The notes: generated by a model not told the origin, from the sequence alone. 64,000 nt of DNA from Polyangium sp. 15x6 (GCF_029960785.1 NZ_JASBQE010000006.1:1-64000); one strand, 5' to 3'; positions 8,893 to 18,151 are shown, numbered from the stretch's first letter. A program made the numbers and translations.

Positions 8893-11800
8893 GGCACCTC
8901 CACGTCGGCGCGCGCGAGCTCGACGATCTCCAGGCGGCGCAGCATGTCCTCGGTCACGTTCGGCCCGCTCGGGCGCAGGCCGCGCCGCGCCTGCTCACGC
9001 TCGTACGCGGCGAAGGCCCGGATCAAGAACGGCGGGAAGGCGCGGAAGAGCAAGCGCGCCTCGACACGGAAAGGCCCACGGCGCGCGCCGGCGTCGAGGT
9101 CGTACGTGAAGCGGATCGGCACGTTCGGCGGGAGCGACCGCGTGTCGACGATCGCGTCGGGCCCGCGCACCTGGCCCCGCGACGCGTCGAGCGCGCCGAC
9201 GGGGAAATACGTCTCGAAGAGCGCGTGATCGAGCGAGAGGTTCGAGCGGCACTCGCCCGTGTCGATGTCGTAATCGCCGTCGTCGAAGCGATCGGCCCGG
9301 AAAAACCCTTGCCCGGGGCCGGGCTCGCAGCGCCCGTCGGGGCCGATCACGCCGATGCAGCGGACGCAGCGGAGAAAGCCGTTCTGGAAGTTGACGAGGC
9401 CCTTGCCGCGGAACGAGGTGCCGCCGCGCTCGGGCGGGGGCGACCAGCGCGGGACGTCGGGGCCATCGCTCACGTCGGCGCCGAAGAGGCCGATCGGGCG
9501 GCCGCGCTCGTCGAGCGACGAGGGGTTCGTGTTCACGCGGACGAAGGTTTTGTCGTGGAGATCCTCGTCGGGGCGGCCCACGCGTCCGACCTCGTAGACG
9601 ACTCTGCCGTCGCGATCCCGCACGACGAGGTGCACCCAAAACTCGCGCTCCTGGCTGAATCCGGCGGGGACGCGGTGCCCGGCGCCCACGTTCTCCACGA
9701 CGATCGGGATCTCGAGACCCGCGCCGCCGCGGCGGGCGCCGTCGATCTCGAAGCGGAAGGTGTGGCGCAGGAGCAGGTCGCGGCGGCGACGCGCGCCGAG
9801 CGGGATGCCGTGCACGTCGATCGTGGTCTCGTCGACGAGCGAATTGGGGAACTCGTCGGAGAGCGGGAGATCGACGCCGGAGAAGTAATGCGTGCTGACG
9901 TTCGTCGCCTTGGGCGAGTTGTCGGCGGAGCGCCCCGTCGGGAACACGCCGGGCGCGCGCGCGACGAAATGGGATCCAGGCGGGCATTCGGGCTCGACCT
10001 CGCCGCTCGCGGGTGGCCCCGGCTCGCAAACGCCGGGGTACGTGCTCATGTGGCAGTCCTGGCAAGTCGCGGGGGTTTTTCCGCGGCGCTCCTCGTCGCG
10101 AGCCCAGGCGGCCCACTCGGAGTAAGCGTTGCGCAGGCGCTTGAAATGTTCGCCCTTCTGCACGCCGAGGACGTCGCTGCCGAAGAGGCGCACGTCGTGG
10201 CAGCTCCCGCAGAACTCGCTCGTGCGGAGGTACGCGTTCGCGCTCTCGCTCGGACGGCGGTGAACGAGCGGTTCGACGCTGCCCTGCGCTGCCGTCGACG
10301 CGGAAGCAACGGTGCGCGGCGCGCGCGAGCTCTCGAAGAAGAGCTCCTCGTTTCGCAGATCGTAGCCGCTGTTGGCGATGCCGAAGAGGCCGCGGTTGTC
10401 CTCGGGTCTGGCCGGAAAAACGGCGCCCGTGACGAACGAGGTCCAGGTGGGGTTGCCCTCGTACACGCCGCGACCGCCGCCGCGACCGCCGACAGGTCCG
10501 TGCACGGTGTGACAAAAGACGCAGGAAATACCCTCGATGCCCTGCGCGCCGAGCAGGTCACGGACGGGCTTGCGGGTCGTCGGATCGCCGCCGGCGCGGC
10601 CATCCCAGGCCGGCAAAGGTCGCTCGATTTTCTCGGCAGGGCTGTGGCAATTGACGCACCAGTGCTCGCCGCCCGAGCCGGTCACGGGCAAACCACTCTG
10701 GCGATTGCGGCATGCAGTCGAGGCATTGACACGACGGAGGATGCCGGCGCCGTTCGGGCAATCCTCGTCGCGGCCGACCTGCTCCTCGATGAGGCTCTCC
10801 AGGCCGTTGAAGAGCGGGCTCTTCACCGAGTGCGCCATCACCGAGCGGCGCCACTCGGCCGCCTGGCGCGGATGGCACGAGGCGCAGGCCTCGCTCGTGG
10901 TGCCGACGACGGAGATCGGCGTGAGGGGCGAAATGTCCTGCTTGGGCGCTTCCGCCGGCGCAGGCGCGAGGCGCGAGAAGGCCAGCGCCGCGACGAGCAG
11001 ACCTGCGCCGATGGGCAAACCTGCGGAGATCCAGGCATTTTTTGCAGGGGCCGGTTTTCCCGCGACAGCACGTTGCGCCGACGCGGGCCGTTCGGCCGGG
11101 GCGTCCTTCGGCTCTTCCGCCTTCCGAGCGCGCGTCTCTGCAGGTCTCCGCTCACGCGCGGGCCGCGGAGCCGCGGCGGATGCGCTCTCGCCGCGCAGAA
11201 AACGCCCGAGCTCCTGCGTGATCGACACGGCGCGATCCGGCCGACGCGCCGGATCGGGATCGAGCAGCCGCAAGGAAAGGCTCTGCAAGCCCGTCGGCAA
11301 CGCGCGTGCCACCGCGTCCACGAACGGCGGCGCCTCGCGCTGCGCAGCCTCGTCGAGCGCATGACGCAGGCCCGCGCCCGCGAACGGGTGTTCCCCCGCG
11401 AGAAGTCGGTACAGCAAAAGTCCGAGCACATACCGATTCGCGGCGCTGTCCCACACCGCCCCCGCGGCCTGCTCGGGCGGCGTCCAGCGCGGCGAGATCT
11501 CCGCCGATCCGCCGCGGGATCCGCCCTCCGGCGCGCCCAGGATCGCGCCCACGAGCCGCGGCGCCGCGACCACCACGGCGCCCTCCTCGTCCACGTACAC
11601 AGCTTCGAGCGAGAGCGGCCCCGGAAAGAGGCTCGCCTTCTCGCACGCGGCGAGCCCCTCGGCGACCGCGAGCGTGATGCCGAGCGCCTCGCGCCACGAC
11701 CACGGCCCCTTCCGCTCGCGCACAAGCTCCGCGAGGAGCGTCCCGAGCTTCCGGCGCACGATCCACACGCCCTCGTCGTCCACGCCGCCGAGCGTGAACC

Positions 11801-11975
11801 CGCCGATCGAGGCCTCGCCGAACCCGAGCAGCCGCCGCGCCGCGGGCTCGTCCGACGCAGGGAGACGAAACAGCTCGCGCCCGCCCTCGCAGGCGAAACG
11901 CGTCGCGCGCCCGAGCGGCGGCAAAGGCGCGCCGGCCTCGATCCCGCTCGCCTCGGGGCGCGCGCGTTTCATCAT
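8889..11975 (-). CDS. Degenerate kinase domain fused to pentaheme cytochrome c
   Basis: Residues 1-265 keep the fold signature of a Hanks kinase C-lobe (SPRWTPPEQ like the APE region, then YVLGLLLYRLLAGEHPF and RRPD). The glycine loop, the ATP-anchoring Lys, HRD and DFG are not recognisable (AAPRLVG stands where DFG is expected), so it is probably a pseudokinase. A linker and a membrane helix (about 314-336) follow. Five CXXCH sites come next (364, 440, 485, 589, 638), then a beta-rich tail of 350 residues. Topology would place the pseudokinase inside and the hemes outside. ATG at 11975 overlaps the kinase stop (ATGATGA). The domain pairing is not one I recognise. Confidence 0.83.
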   Translation of the reverse strand: MMKRARPEASGIEAGAPLPPLGRATRFACEGGRELFRLPASDEPAARRLLGFGEASIGGFTLGGVDDEGVWIVRRKLGTLLAELVRERKGPWSWREALGITLAVAEGLAACEKASLFPGPLSLEAVYVDEEGAVVVAAPRLVGAILGAPEGGSRGGSAEISPRWTPPEQAAGAVWDSAANRYVLGLLLYRLLAGEHPFAGAGLRHALDEAAQREAPPFVDAVARALPTGLQSLSLRLLDPDPARRPDRAVSITQELGRFLRGESASAAAPRPARERRPAETRARKAEEPKDAPAERPASAQRAVAGKPAPAKNAWISAGLPIGAGLLVAALAFSRLAPAPAEAPKQDISPLTPISVVGTTSEACASCHPRQAAEWRRSVMAHSVKSPLFNGLESLIEEQVGRDEDCPNGAGILRRVNASTACRNRQSGLPVTGSGGEHWCVNCHSPAEKIERPLPAWDGRAGGDPTTRKPVRDLLGAQGIEGISCVFCHTVHGPVGGRGGGRGVYEGNPTWTSFVTGAVFPARPEDNRGLFGIANSGYDLRNEELFFESSRAPRTVASASTAAQGSVEPLVHRRPSESANAYLRTSEFCGSCHDVRLFGSDVLGVQKGEHFKRLRNAYSEWAAWARDEERRGKTPATCQDCHMSTYPGVCEPGPPASGEVEPECPPGSHFVARAPGVFPTGRSADNSPKATNVSTHYFSGVDLPLSDEFPNSLVDETTIDVHGIPLGARRRRDLLLRHTFRFEIDGARRGGAGLEIPIVVENVGAGHRVPAGFSQEREFWVHLVVRDRDGRVVYEVGRVGRPDEDLHDKTFVRVNTNPSSLDERGRPIGLFGADVSDGPDVPRWSPPPERGGTSFRGKGLVNFQNGFLRCVRCIGVIGPDGRCEPGPGQGFFRADRFDDGDYDIDTGECRSNLSLDHALFETYFPVGALDASRGQVRGPDAIVDTRSLPPNVPIRFTYDLDAGARRGPFRVEARLLFRAFPPFLIRAFAAYEREQARRGLRPSGPNVTEDMLRRLEIVELARADVEVP

Positions 11976-13219
11976 CGTCCCCGCACCTTCCCCGTCGCCG
12001 TGTTCTTCGCCGTCGCCGTCACCGTCGCCGTGGGCGCGCCCGTGGAGGACGTATCCTCCGCGGATTGCGTCGATCGCACGAGGTACGCGCCGAGCCCCGC
12101 GAGCAGCGACAGCCCCACGATGATCCCGACCGCTACCTTCGTCGGCACCTCGCGCCCTTGATCCACCTGATCGACGAGCGCGATCGTGTCCTTGCGCGCG
12201 CCCGCCCCGCCGCTCTCGCGCCGCGTGGCCTTCGCCTCGTCGCTCGATCGATCCGATCGCGGATCACTCGAGCGCGTCGCGGGTTTGCCCTCGTCGTTCG
12301 AATCGGGCGCCTCGGGGATCGTGCGGGGCGTGGGGGATTTCTGGTGCGGCGTGGTCGCGCCGTGGGAGCTCACGCGGCCGGGGCTCGTGCGCGCGGGCGC
12401 GGGCGCCGCGACCTGGAACGGCTCGAGCCGCTCGACCACGTCCTGCGCGAAGTACGGCCGATCCTCCGGCGCTTTTTCGAGGAGCTGGAAGACGAGCTGC
12501 TCGACGCCCTTCGGCAAGCCGGCCCGCACCTCCGCTTCGAGCGGCGGCGGCTCCGCCGTGCACTGGAGGTTCAAGAGCTGCCGCGGCGAGGCCGACGAGA
12601 ACGGCGGTTTTCCCGCGAGCAGCTCGTAGAACACGAGCCCGAGCGCGTAGAGATCGGCGCGGTGATCGATGGTCCGCGCGTCGATCTGCTCGGGGCTCAT
12701 GTACTGCAGCGTGCCGACGCTCTGCGTGTTCGTCTGGTTCATCGCCTGGAGCATCTTGGCGATGCCGAAGTCCATGACCTTCACCGTACCGTCGGTCAGG
12801 ATCATGATGTTCTCCGGCTTGAGATCGCGGTGGATGATCGGCGGCTCCTGCCCGTGCGCCGCCGAGAGCGCCGAGGCCACGGCCGCGACGATGCGGATTG
12901 CCTCGGTCCACGGCAGCCGCCCTTCCTCGCCGAGCACCGTGCGCAGCGTGCGGCCGTCGAGGTACTCGAGCACCATCGCGAGCTGGCCGTTCGCCTCGAT
13001 GCTGGCCAGGCTCCGCACCACGTTCGGGTGCTCGAGATGCGCGAGGATCTGCATCTCGTTCACGAACAGCTTGCGGCCCGTCTCACTCCTCGCGAGCTCG
13101 GGGTGCAGGACCTTGAGGGCCACGCGCCGCTTCGACAGGCGCTCCTCGCCCTCGTAGACCTTGCCCATCCCCCCCTCGCCGACCAGGCGCCGGACGAGGT
13201 AATCACCGAGCTGCTCCAT
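11972..13219 (-). CDS. Hanks-type Ser/Thr protein kinase, single-pass
   Basis: This 415-residue kinase has all catalytic elements: glycine loop GEGGMGKVY, VALKVL Lys, IIHRDLKPENI, DFGIAK and MSPEQ, spanning about residues 6-270. A Ser/Thr/Pro-rich juxtamembrane stretch (275-355) precedes one membrane helix (about 358-378) and a short Thr-rich outer tail. ATG at 13219 has GGAG 7 bases upstream; a GTG one codon earlier is possible. It is the first gene of a four-gene chain linked by 4-base overlaps, so it likely controls the redox proteins that follow, starting with the pseudokinase-cytochrome. The 118-base gap to the divergent lipoprotein gene should hold its promoter. Confidence 0.93.
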   Translation of the reverse strand: MEQLGDYLVRRLVGEGGMGKVYEGEERLSKRRVALKVLHPELARSETGRKLFVNEMQILAHLEHPNVVRSLASIEANGQLAMVLEYLDGRTLRTVLGEEGRLPWTEAIRIVAAVASALSAAHGQEPPIIHRDLKPENIMILTDGTVKVMDFGIAKMLQAMNQTNTQSVGTLQYMSPEQIDARTIDHRADLYALGLVFYELLAGKPPFSSASPRQLLNLQCTAEPPPLEAEVRAGLPKGVEQLVFQLLEKAPEDRPYFAQDVVERLEPFQVAAPAPARTSPGRVSSHGATTPHQKSPTPRTIPEAPDSNDEGKPATRSSDPRSDRSSDEAKATRRESGGAGARKDTIALVDQVDQGREVPTKVAVGIIVGLSLLAGLGAYLVRSTQSAEDTSSTGAPTATVTATAKNTATGKVRGR

Positions 13220-13337
13220 CACGCGTCTCCGATCCGCCGGACTTACCTACGGATGACCCCCCCGGAGGACTTACAGTACGTGCGCATCTCCCCGGGATGG
13301 TGTAGCCATGGGCCAGGCGCCCCCTTCGACGTCTATC

Positions 13338-13919
13338 ATGGTTTCCCGGTACGCTACCCTCCTCGTCCTCTCGCTCGCCGCGTGCTCCAAGAGCCCCGCG
13401 GAGCCCGACCCGCCCCCGTCCGCGGGTCCCCAAACGACCACCATCGCGCCCCTCACGTGGACCGCGCCCGCGGCGTGGACGGTGCAGGATCCGCCGAGGA
13501 ACGGGCCGAAGAAGGCCGCTTACAAGACGACGAAGGTCGGCGACGACAAGGAGGAGGCCGACATCGAGGTCTTCTTCTTCGGCACGGGCGCCGCGGGCGA
13601 TCCGGAGAAGCGGTTCAAGGAGTGGTTCGACCAGTTCGACGGGAACGTCGGGGCCGAGGCGAAGCGCGAGAGCTTCGACGTGGGCGCGCTCAAGGTCGAG
13701 ACGGTCGAGGTCGCGGGGACCTACAAGATCGCGCTCGGCCCGCCCGTGGGCCCGAAGAAGCGCGCGCCGATGCAGATGGTGAAGGAGAACTTCCGGCTCG
13801 TCGGCGCGGCCGTGAAGACGCCGGATCGAGGCACCTGGTTCTTCAAGATGTCCGGCCCGAGCGACACCGTGCAGGCCGCGCGCGACGCGTTCCGGACGAT
13901 GTTGCAATCGGCGAAATGA
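13338..13919 (+). CDS. Hypothetical lipoprotein
   Basis: The 193-residue protein has a short signal peptide and lipobox LSLAAC with Cys at residue 16. The body shows a single alpha/beta domain (LTWTAPAAWTVQDPP and FFGTGAAGDPEKRFKEWFDQF) that repeats the pattern of small myxobacterial lipoproteins of unknown role. An upstream in-frame ATG at 13308 would put a non-signal extension before the hydrophobic core, so 13338 is preferred. It is divergent from the kinase operon and convergent with the lipoprotein ending at 13921. Confidence 0.75.
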   Translation: MVSRYATLLVLSLAACSKSPAEPDPPPSAGPQTTTIAPLTWTAPAAWTVQDPPRNGPKKAAYKTTKVGDDKEEADIEVFFFGTGAAGDPEKRFKEWFDQFDGNVGAEAKRESFDVGALKVETVEVAGTYKIALGPPVGPKKRAPMQMVKENFRLVGAAVKTPDRGTWFFKMSGPSDTVQAARDAFRTMLQSAK

Positions 13920-13920
13920 C

Positions 13921-15123
13921 TCAGGGCGGCGGCGGGCCGCCCGGTTTGTCGTGGTCCCACGGGAACGGGAAGGTCACGCAGGAGGCCGAAAACAGCCGGA
14001 GATCGCCGTCGGTGCCGACCTCCTCTGCCGACGAGATCACGGCCTCGAAGCCCACGTTCGATTCGGCGAACCCGAGCAGCTCGCACATTTCCTGATCCCC
14101 GAAGCCCCAGCCCACGGTCTCGTCGCGGGGATTGTCGTACTCGCAGCCGAAGCGGTAGCCCTCGGCGCCCGTCATGTCGATCGGCTTCTCGTAGACACGG
14201 CCGTGCGCCTCGCCGTTGTAGCCCGCGAGTTCGATGATGCTCTCGCCGTCCCGCGGGCCGCCCATGATCTCCAGGAAAAACCGCTTCGCCATCGTGTGGG
14301 TGTGCGGCAGGATGTAATAGACCTTCTGGTCGAACGTATTGCCCGCGGCCGCGAACGGGCCCTCCATCGCGCATTCGCCGTAGAAGCGCGATTTCGCGTG
14401 CGGCGGGATGGCGAGGCCGTGGTAGTCGAGGTGGAACGGGGTGAGCTTGTGCGCCACCTCCTCCTTCGGGATGCCATACAGCGTGAGCGTGAGCGTGCCC
14501 GTGATGGGCGCGAGGGACGTGTTGAGCAGGTGGACGTCGCCGATGATGCGCGAATACGGCGGGATGCGGACCGCCACGCCGTCGGGGAATTTTTGCACCT
14601 CGCGCTCGGTCTGCGTCGATTGCGCGTAGATGACGCCGCCCGCGAGCGCGGCCGAGACCTGATCGTAATCGCGCTCCCAGCAATTCCAGACGCCGTCCGG
14701 GCCGTCGAATTTGTCCGACGGGACGAACGTCCAGTTGGAATGGTGCGAGGACTCGTTCTGCTGGAGCTCGACGGCGTTGACCCAGATCTCGGTCGCGTTG
14801 TTGAGGGTAAAGCTCTGGCAGAGCCCTTTGATCTCCTGGCCCGCCTCCACGGTGAACTCGGCGAAGGTATGCGCGCGCGGCGTCCCGGAGAGTTTTTCGC
14901 ACGTCCCCGACGACGCGGCATACTCGCCGCTCGGGCACCCCTCGCAACGCGCGCCGGCCCCGTCCTCGACGCAGATCTTTTGATTGGCCGCGCAACCGAG
15001 CGCGACACAAGCGGCGCTCGGCCCGGCGCTCGGGCTCTCCGGAGCGGCCTCCCCTCCCCCGCACGCGGCAAGGACGAGCGGCGCGAGGCCCAGCAAAAAT
15101 GATGTGAATGTTCGGCTTTTCAT
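13921..15123 (-). CDS. Lipoprotein related to copper type II monooxygenases
   Basis: The 400-residue protein starts with signal peptide and lipobox LVLAAC (Cys 21) and a short Cys-rich region (CVALGC, CVEDGAGARCEGC). The C-terminal half resembles the C-terminal copper domain of peptidylglycine/dopamine monooxygenases: a His-x-His pair in LPHTHTMAKRF, a Gly-Tyr-Asn block, and CEYDNP with GWGFGDQEMCEL, where the Met before Cys is the usual copper ligand. The N-terminal copper domain is less clear. Expected location is the outer membrane or periplasm. Substrate is unknown, and it may bind copper without hydroxylating. ATG at 15123 is the only start that keeps the signal peptide first. Confidence 0.65.
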   Translation of the reverse strand: MKSRTFTSFLLGLAPLVLAACGGGEAAPESPSAGPSAACVALGCAANQKICVEDGAGARCEGCPSGEYAASSGTCEKLSGTPRAHTFAEFTVEAGQEIKGLCQSFTLNNATEIWVNAVELQQNESSHHSNWTFVPSDKFDGPDGVWNCWERDYDQVSAALAGGVIYAQSTQTEREVQKFPDGVAVRIPPYSRIIGDVHLLNTSLAPITGTLTLTLYGIPKEEVAHKLTPFHLDYHGLAIPPHAKSRFYGECAMEGPFAAAGNTFDQKVYYILPHTHTMAKRFFLEIMGGPRDGESIIELAGYNGEAHGRVYEKPIDMTGAEGYRFGCEYDNPRDETVGWGFGDQEMCELLGFAESNVGFEAVISSAEEVGTDGDLRLFSASCVTFPFPWDHDKPGGPPPP

Positions 15124-15166
15124 CGGCCCACCTCCAAGCCGTGGAGTGTAGGCCAGGCCGAGCAGC

Positions 15167-15496
15167 TCAATTGGGCAAACCCGCGCCGAGGCGGAAGTAA
15201 ATCGACCGCCGCGCGCCACACGCCGGACAGAAGACACGCGCGATGCGGAGCCGCGATGTCCCGACCGTCTCGGCGAGGTGCTCATCGACGCGCACCTCGC
15301 CGCCGCAACGCGCGCAAGGCTTCCCACGCGCCGCGATTTCGACCTCGGAGGCGCTCGTGATCTCGATCGGCCGTTCGGGGGAGCCGCCAGGCTCGAGCGA
15401 GGCGAGGCGCTCGCGATCCCGCGCGAGCTTGACCGCGGCGCGCTCGGCTTCCCGGCGCGCCGCCCGCGGCGAAAGAGGCTTTTTCTTGCCGGTCAT
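15167..15496 (-). CDS. Small zinc-ribbon-like protein
   Basis: This 109-residue protein has a strongly basic helical N-terminus (GKKKPLSPRAARREAERAA) and two CxxC pairs, CARCGG near residue 61 and CPACG near 91, with the spacing of a zinc ribbon. That suggests nucleic-acid or protein binding, but no specific family is recognised. It lies 7 bases after the acyl-CoA dehydrogenase stop on the same strand and is probably cotranscribed with it. Confidence 0.65.
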   Translation of the reverse strand: MTGKKKPLSPRAARREAERAAVKLARDRERLASLEPGGSPERPIEITSASEVEIAARGKPCARCGGEVRVDEHLAETVGTSRLRIARVFCPACGARRSIYFRLGAGLPN

Positions 15497-15503
15497 ACCT
15501 GCC

Positions 15504-16697
15504 CTACACGAGGAGCTCGAGCCCGCGCGTGAAGAAATCGCGGGCGATCACGACCTCGTGCACCTCGTCCGGTCCGTCCGCGATCCGCGCGCTCCGCGCA
15601 TACCGGTACCAGGCCGAGAACGGCACGTCTTCGCTGTACCCGAGCCCGCCGTGCATCTGGATCGCGTCGTCGAGCACGTCGCAGAGCAGCCGCGCCACGT
15701 GGAGCTTCGCCATCGAGGAGTACGGGCGCGACTCCTTGTCGAGCCCCTTCTCCAGCATCGACGCGCAATGGTACGTCATCAGGTTGCCCGCGTGGATCCC
15801 GAGCGCGTGGTGCGCGATCTTCTGCTGGATGAGCTGGTGCTGGGCGAGCTTCTTGCCGAAGCTCTCGCGCGTCACGAGGTACTGCTTGCACATCGAGAGC
15901 GTGCGATCGGCGAGGCCGAGCCAGCGCATGCAATGGGTGAGGCGCGCCGGCACGAGCCGCTGCTGCGCGAGCCGGAAACCCTCGCCCACGCCTTTGAGCA
16001 CCGCGTCGTCGCTCACGCGCACGGCGTGGAACGCGATCTCGCCCTCGCGGTGATCGAGCAGCGGCTCGGACATCGTCGGGATGTCGCGCACGTACTCCAC
16101 GCCCGGGGCATTGCGATCGACGAGGAACATCGTGGCCCCGCCCTTCGGATCGTCGCTCGTCCGCGCCATCAGGATGAGAAACGACGCGTCCCGGCCGCCC
16201 GTCGAATACCACTTGCGCCCCGTGATCACCCAGCCGCTCCCGTCGCGCTCCGCGCGGGTGCGCAGATTCGAGGGATCCGCGCCGGCGCCGGGCGCGGGTT
16301 CCGTCATGCAAAACGCGCTCGTGATCACGCCGTCCGCGAGCGGGCGCAGGTAACGCTCCTTCATCGCCTCGGTGCCCACGCCGAGCAGGAGATCCATGTT
16401 CCCCTGGTTCGGCGCGTCGCAGTTGAACACCTTCGCGCCCACGGGCGAGCGGCCCATCTCGCGAAACAGCGCGCACATGCCCATGATGCCGAGCCCGCGG
16501 CCGCCGTACGCCGGCGGCAAATGCGGCACCCAGAGGCCCTCCGCCTTCGCCTCCGCTTGCAGCCGCGACAAGGTATCGCGCTGGCCCGCGCGATCTTCGG
16601 CCACGATCTTCGCCTCGTTCGGCACGACGCGCGCCTCGACGAACGCCCGCACCTTTTGCCGAAGCTCGGCGATTTCCGGCTCCAAATCGAAATTCAT
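15504..16697 (-). CDS. Acyl-CoA dehydrogenase family protein
   Basis: The 397-residue flavoprotein should oxidise an acyl-CoA to the 2-enoyl-CoA and pass electrons to ETF. The family signature is intact: CMTEPAPGAGADPSNLRT in the middle domain, KWYSTGG, and near the C-terminus QMHGGLGYSEDVPFSAWYRYAR followed by ARIADGPDEVHE. This arrangement is nearest the ACAD10/11-like branch rather than short-chain enzymes, so the substrate may be a branched or long acyl group. ATG at 16697 is preferred over the track of upstream codons. It is divergent, over 74 bases, from an enoyl-CoA hydratase, which makes the pair a likely beta-oxidation unit. Confidence 0.9.
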   Translation of the reverse strand: MNFDLEPEIAELRQKVRAFVEARVVPNEAKIVAEDRAGQRDTLSRLQAEAKAEGLWVPHLPPAYGGRGLGIMGMCALFREMGRSPVGAKVFNCDAPNQGNMDLLLGVGTEAMKERYLRPLADGVITSAFCMTEPAPGAGADPSNLRTRAERDGSGWVITGRKWYSTGGRDASFLILMARTSDDPKGGATMFLVDRNAPGVEYVRDIPTMSEPLLDHREGEIAFHAVRVSDDAVLKGVGEGFRLAQQRLVPARLTHCMRWLGLADRTLSMCKQYLVTRESFGKKLAQHQLIQQKIAHHALGIHAGNLMTYHCASMLEKGLDKESRPYSSMAKLHVARLLCDVLDDAIQMHGGLGYSEDVPFSAWYRYARSARIADGPDEVHEVVIARDFFTRGLELLV

Positions 16698-16771
16698 GCT
16701 CGCCTTCTCCGTTCGTCTCGGGTCTCGCCCGCGGCCTTGCGGCGCGCGTCGCACGCTTCATACCATGCTCC

Positions 16772-17536
16772 ATGAGCGTACGCGTCGAACGATCGGGCCC
16801 CGTGACCACCGTCATCCTCGACCGGCCGGAGAGCCGCAACGCCGTCGACCGCGCAACCGCCGAGGCGCTCGCCGACGCGTTTCGCGCCTTCGAGAATGAT
16901 CCGCACGCGTCCGTCGGCGTGCTGCACGGCGATCACGGCACGTTCTGCTCCGGCGCGGATCTCAAGGCGATCGCCGCGGGCGCGCCGAACCGCATCGACG
17001 CGGAGGGCGACGGGCCCATGGGCCCCACGCGAATGCTCCTGCAAAAACCGGTGATCGCCTCGGTCGCGGGATATGCCGTCGCAGGCGGGCTCGAGCTCGC
17101 GCTCTGGTGTGATTTGCGGATCGTCGAGCAGGACGTGGTGCTCGGCGTGTTCTGCCGTCGCTTCGGCGTCCCGCTCATCGACGGCGGCACCGTCCGCTTG
17201 CCACGCCTCATCGGGCTCGGCCGCGCGCTCGATCTCATCCTCACGGGCCGGCCGATCGACGCCGAGGAGGCTTTGCGCATCGGCCTCGCGAATCGCGTCG
17301 TCCCCAAGGGCCACTCGCGCGAGGCCGCAGAGAAACTCGCGCACGAGCTCGCCGCATTCCCGCAGCTCTGCATGCGCGGCGACCGCCTGAGCGCCTACGA
17401 GCAGTTCGCTCTCCCCCTCGACGAGGCATTACGCAACGAGCTCCGCCACGGCCTCACCGCATTGAGCGGAGAATCTCTCGCGGGCGCCACCCGCTTCACG
17501 CAGGGCGCGGGCCGTCACGGCGGCACGGTCGGCTAA
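16772..17536 (+). CDS. Enoyl-CoA hydratase/isomerase (crotonase) family
   Basis: The 254-residue protein has the crotonase oxyanion-hole motifs FCSGADLKAI (about 58-67) and AGYAVAGGLELALWCDLRI (about 99-117). The third block is GVPLIDGGTVRLPRLIG, which lacks the usual catalytic Glu positions of mitochondrial-type hydratases. It may therefore be an isomerase-like or specialised member. It probably acts on the product of the divergent acyl-CoA dehydrogenase. It is convergent with the first Hcp gene, whose stop lies 6 bases away. Confidence 0.88.
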   Translation: MSVRVERSGPVTTVILDRPESRNAVDRATAEALADAFRAFENDPHASVGVLHGDHGTFCSGADLKAIAAGAPNRIDAEGDGPMGPTRMLLQKPVIASVAGYAVAGGLELALWCDLRIVEQDVVLGVFCRRFGVPLIDGGTVRLPRLIGLGRALDLILTGRPIDAEEALRIGLANRVVPKGHSREAAEKLAHELAAFPQLCMRGDRLSAYEQFALPLDEALRNELRHGLTALSGESLAGATRFTQGAGRHGGTVG

Positions 17537-17542
17537 TCGCCT

Positions 17543-18028
17543 TTATCTCGGCGTCTCCCAATCATCGTCCGCGGAGATGCCGCCTTCATTCCACGTCCAG
17601 ATGATCTTCTGGTACGTGAACGCGACCTCTTCACGCTCGGGGAGCTGCGACGTGACCTTGCCGCGCGTGTTCGGCATCCGGAAGATGATCGAGCTGATGT
17701 TCGCGTTCTCGAGGCGCACCGTGTAGTGCTGCTTCTCGATGCCGGTTTTGTCCGGCATATAGAACTGGAGCTCGAAGCTCTTGATGTTCTCGTTGTGGGC
17801 GAGGACGCTGTAAAGCAGCGGCGAGGACCGATCGAGGATCTTCGTCACGACGAACGGCTTGTGCACGCGTTTGCCCGTCGGACGACCGCTCGCGGGGTCG
17901 CGTGGGCTCACGATCTCGTGCATGGCCGCGATGACCTGAATGGATCCTTCGCGTCCTTTTTGCGTGACCGAGCCCAGGATGGCGCCCTGTTTTTCCGCGA
18001 CGATTCTCAAGTGCGCGTTCAGGGCCAT
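17543..18028 (-). CDS. hcp: Hcp family type VI secretion tube protein, copy 1
   Basis: The 161-residue protein has the Hcp1 pattern: MALNAHLR start, KGREGSIQVIAAMHEIVSPRD, KPFVVTKILDRSSPLL, and the closing VAFTYQKIIWTW. Hcp forms hexameric rings that stack into the T6SS tube and carry effectors. ATG at 18028 matches the start of its neighbour. An upstream in-frame ATG at 18052 would add 8 residues. No other T6SS component is in the window. It is a diverged tandem paralogue of the next gene, with a terminator in between, so it probably has its own promoter. Confidence 0.92.
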   Translation of the reverse strand: MALNAHLRIVAEKQGAILGSVTQKGREGSIQVIAAMHEIVSPRDPASGRPTGKRVHKPFVVTKILDRSSPLLYSVLAHNENIKSFELQFYMPDKTGIEKQHYTVRLENANISSIIFRMPNTRGKVTSQLPEREEVAFTYQKIIWTWNEGGISADDDWETPR

Positions 18029-18091
18029 GGGGGTTCCATCGAGCCTTGGCACGAATTCCAGAAGAGCTTACTCTGCCCCCGTCCTACGGAC

Positions 18092-18125
18092 AAACGAAAA
18101 CCGGGCGGCACGTGGGCCGCCCGGC
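18092..18125 (-). terminator. Intrinsic terminator after hcp copy 2
   Basis: Read on the minus strand, CCGGGCGGC-loop-GCCGCCCGG (18125-18102) is followed directly by a T-rich run (TTTTCG). It lies 27 bases after the stop of the 18152-18655 gene. Confidence 0.85.
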
Positions 18126-18151
18126 TGATTTCGCTGGGCGTTAGCCCAACA

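Noticed and set aside
9225-12161. 978-codon plus-strand frame opposite the pseudokinase-cytochrome
   Set aside because: Antisense shadow in high-GC DNA. The minus frame has five CXXCH motifs and operon overlaps.
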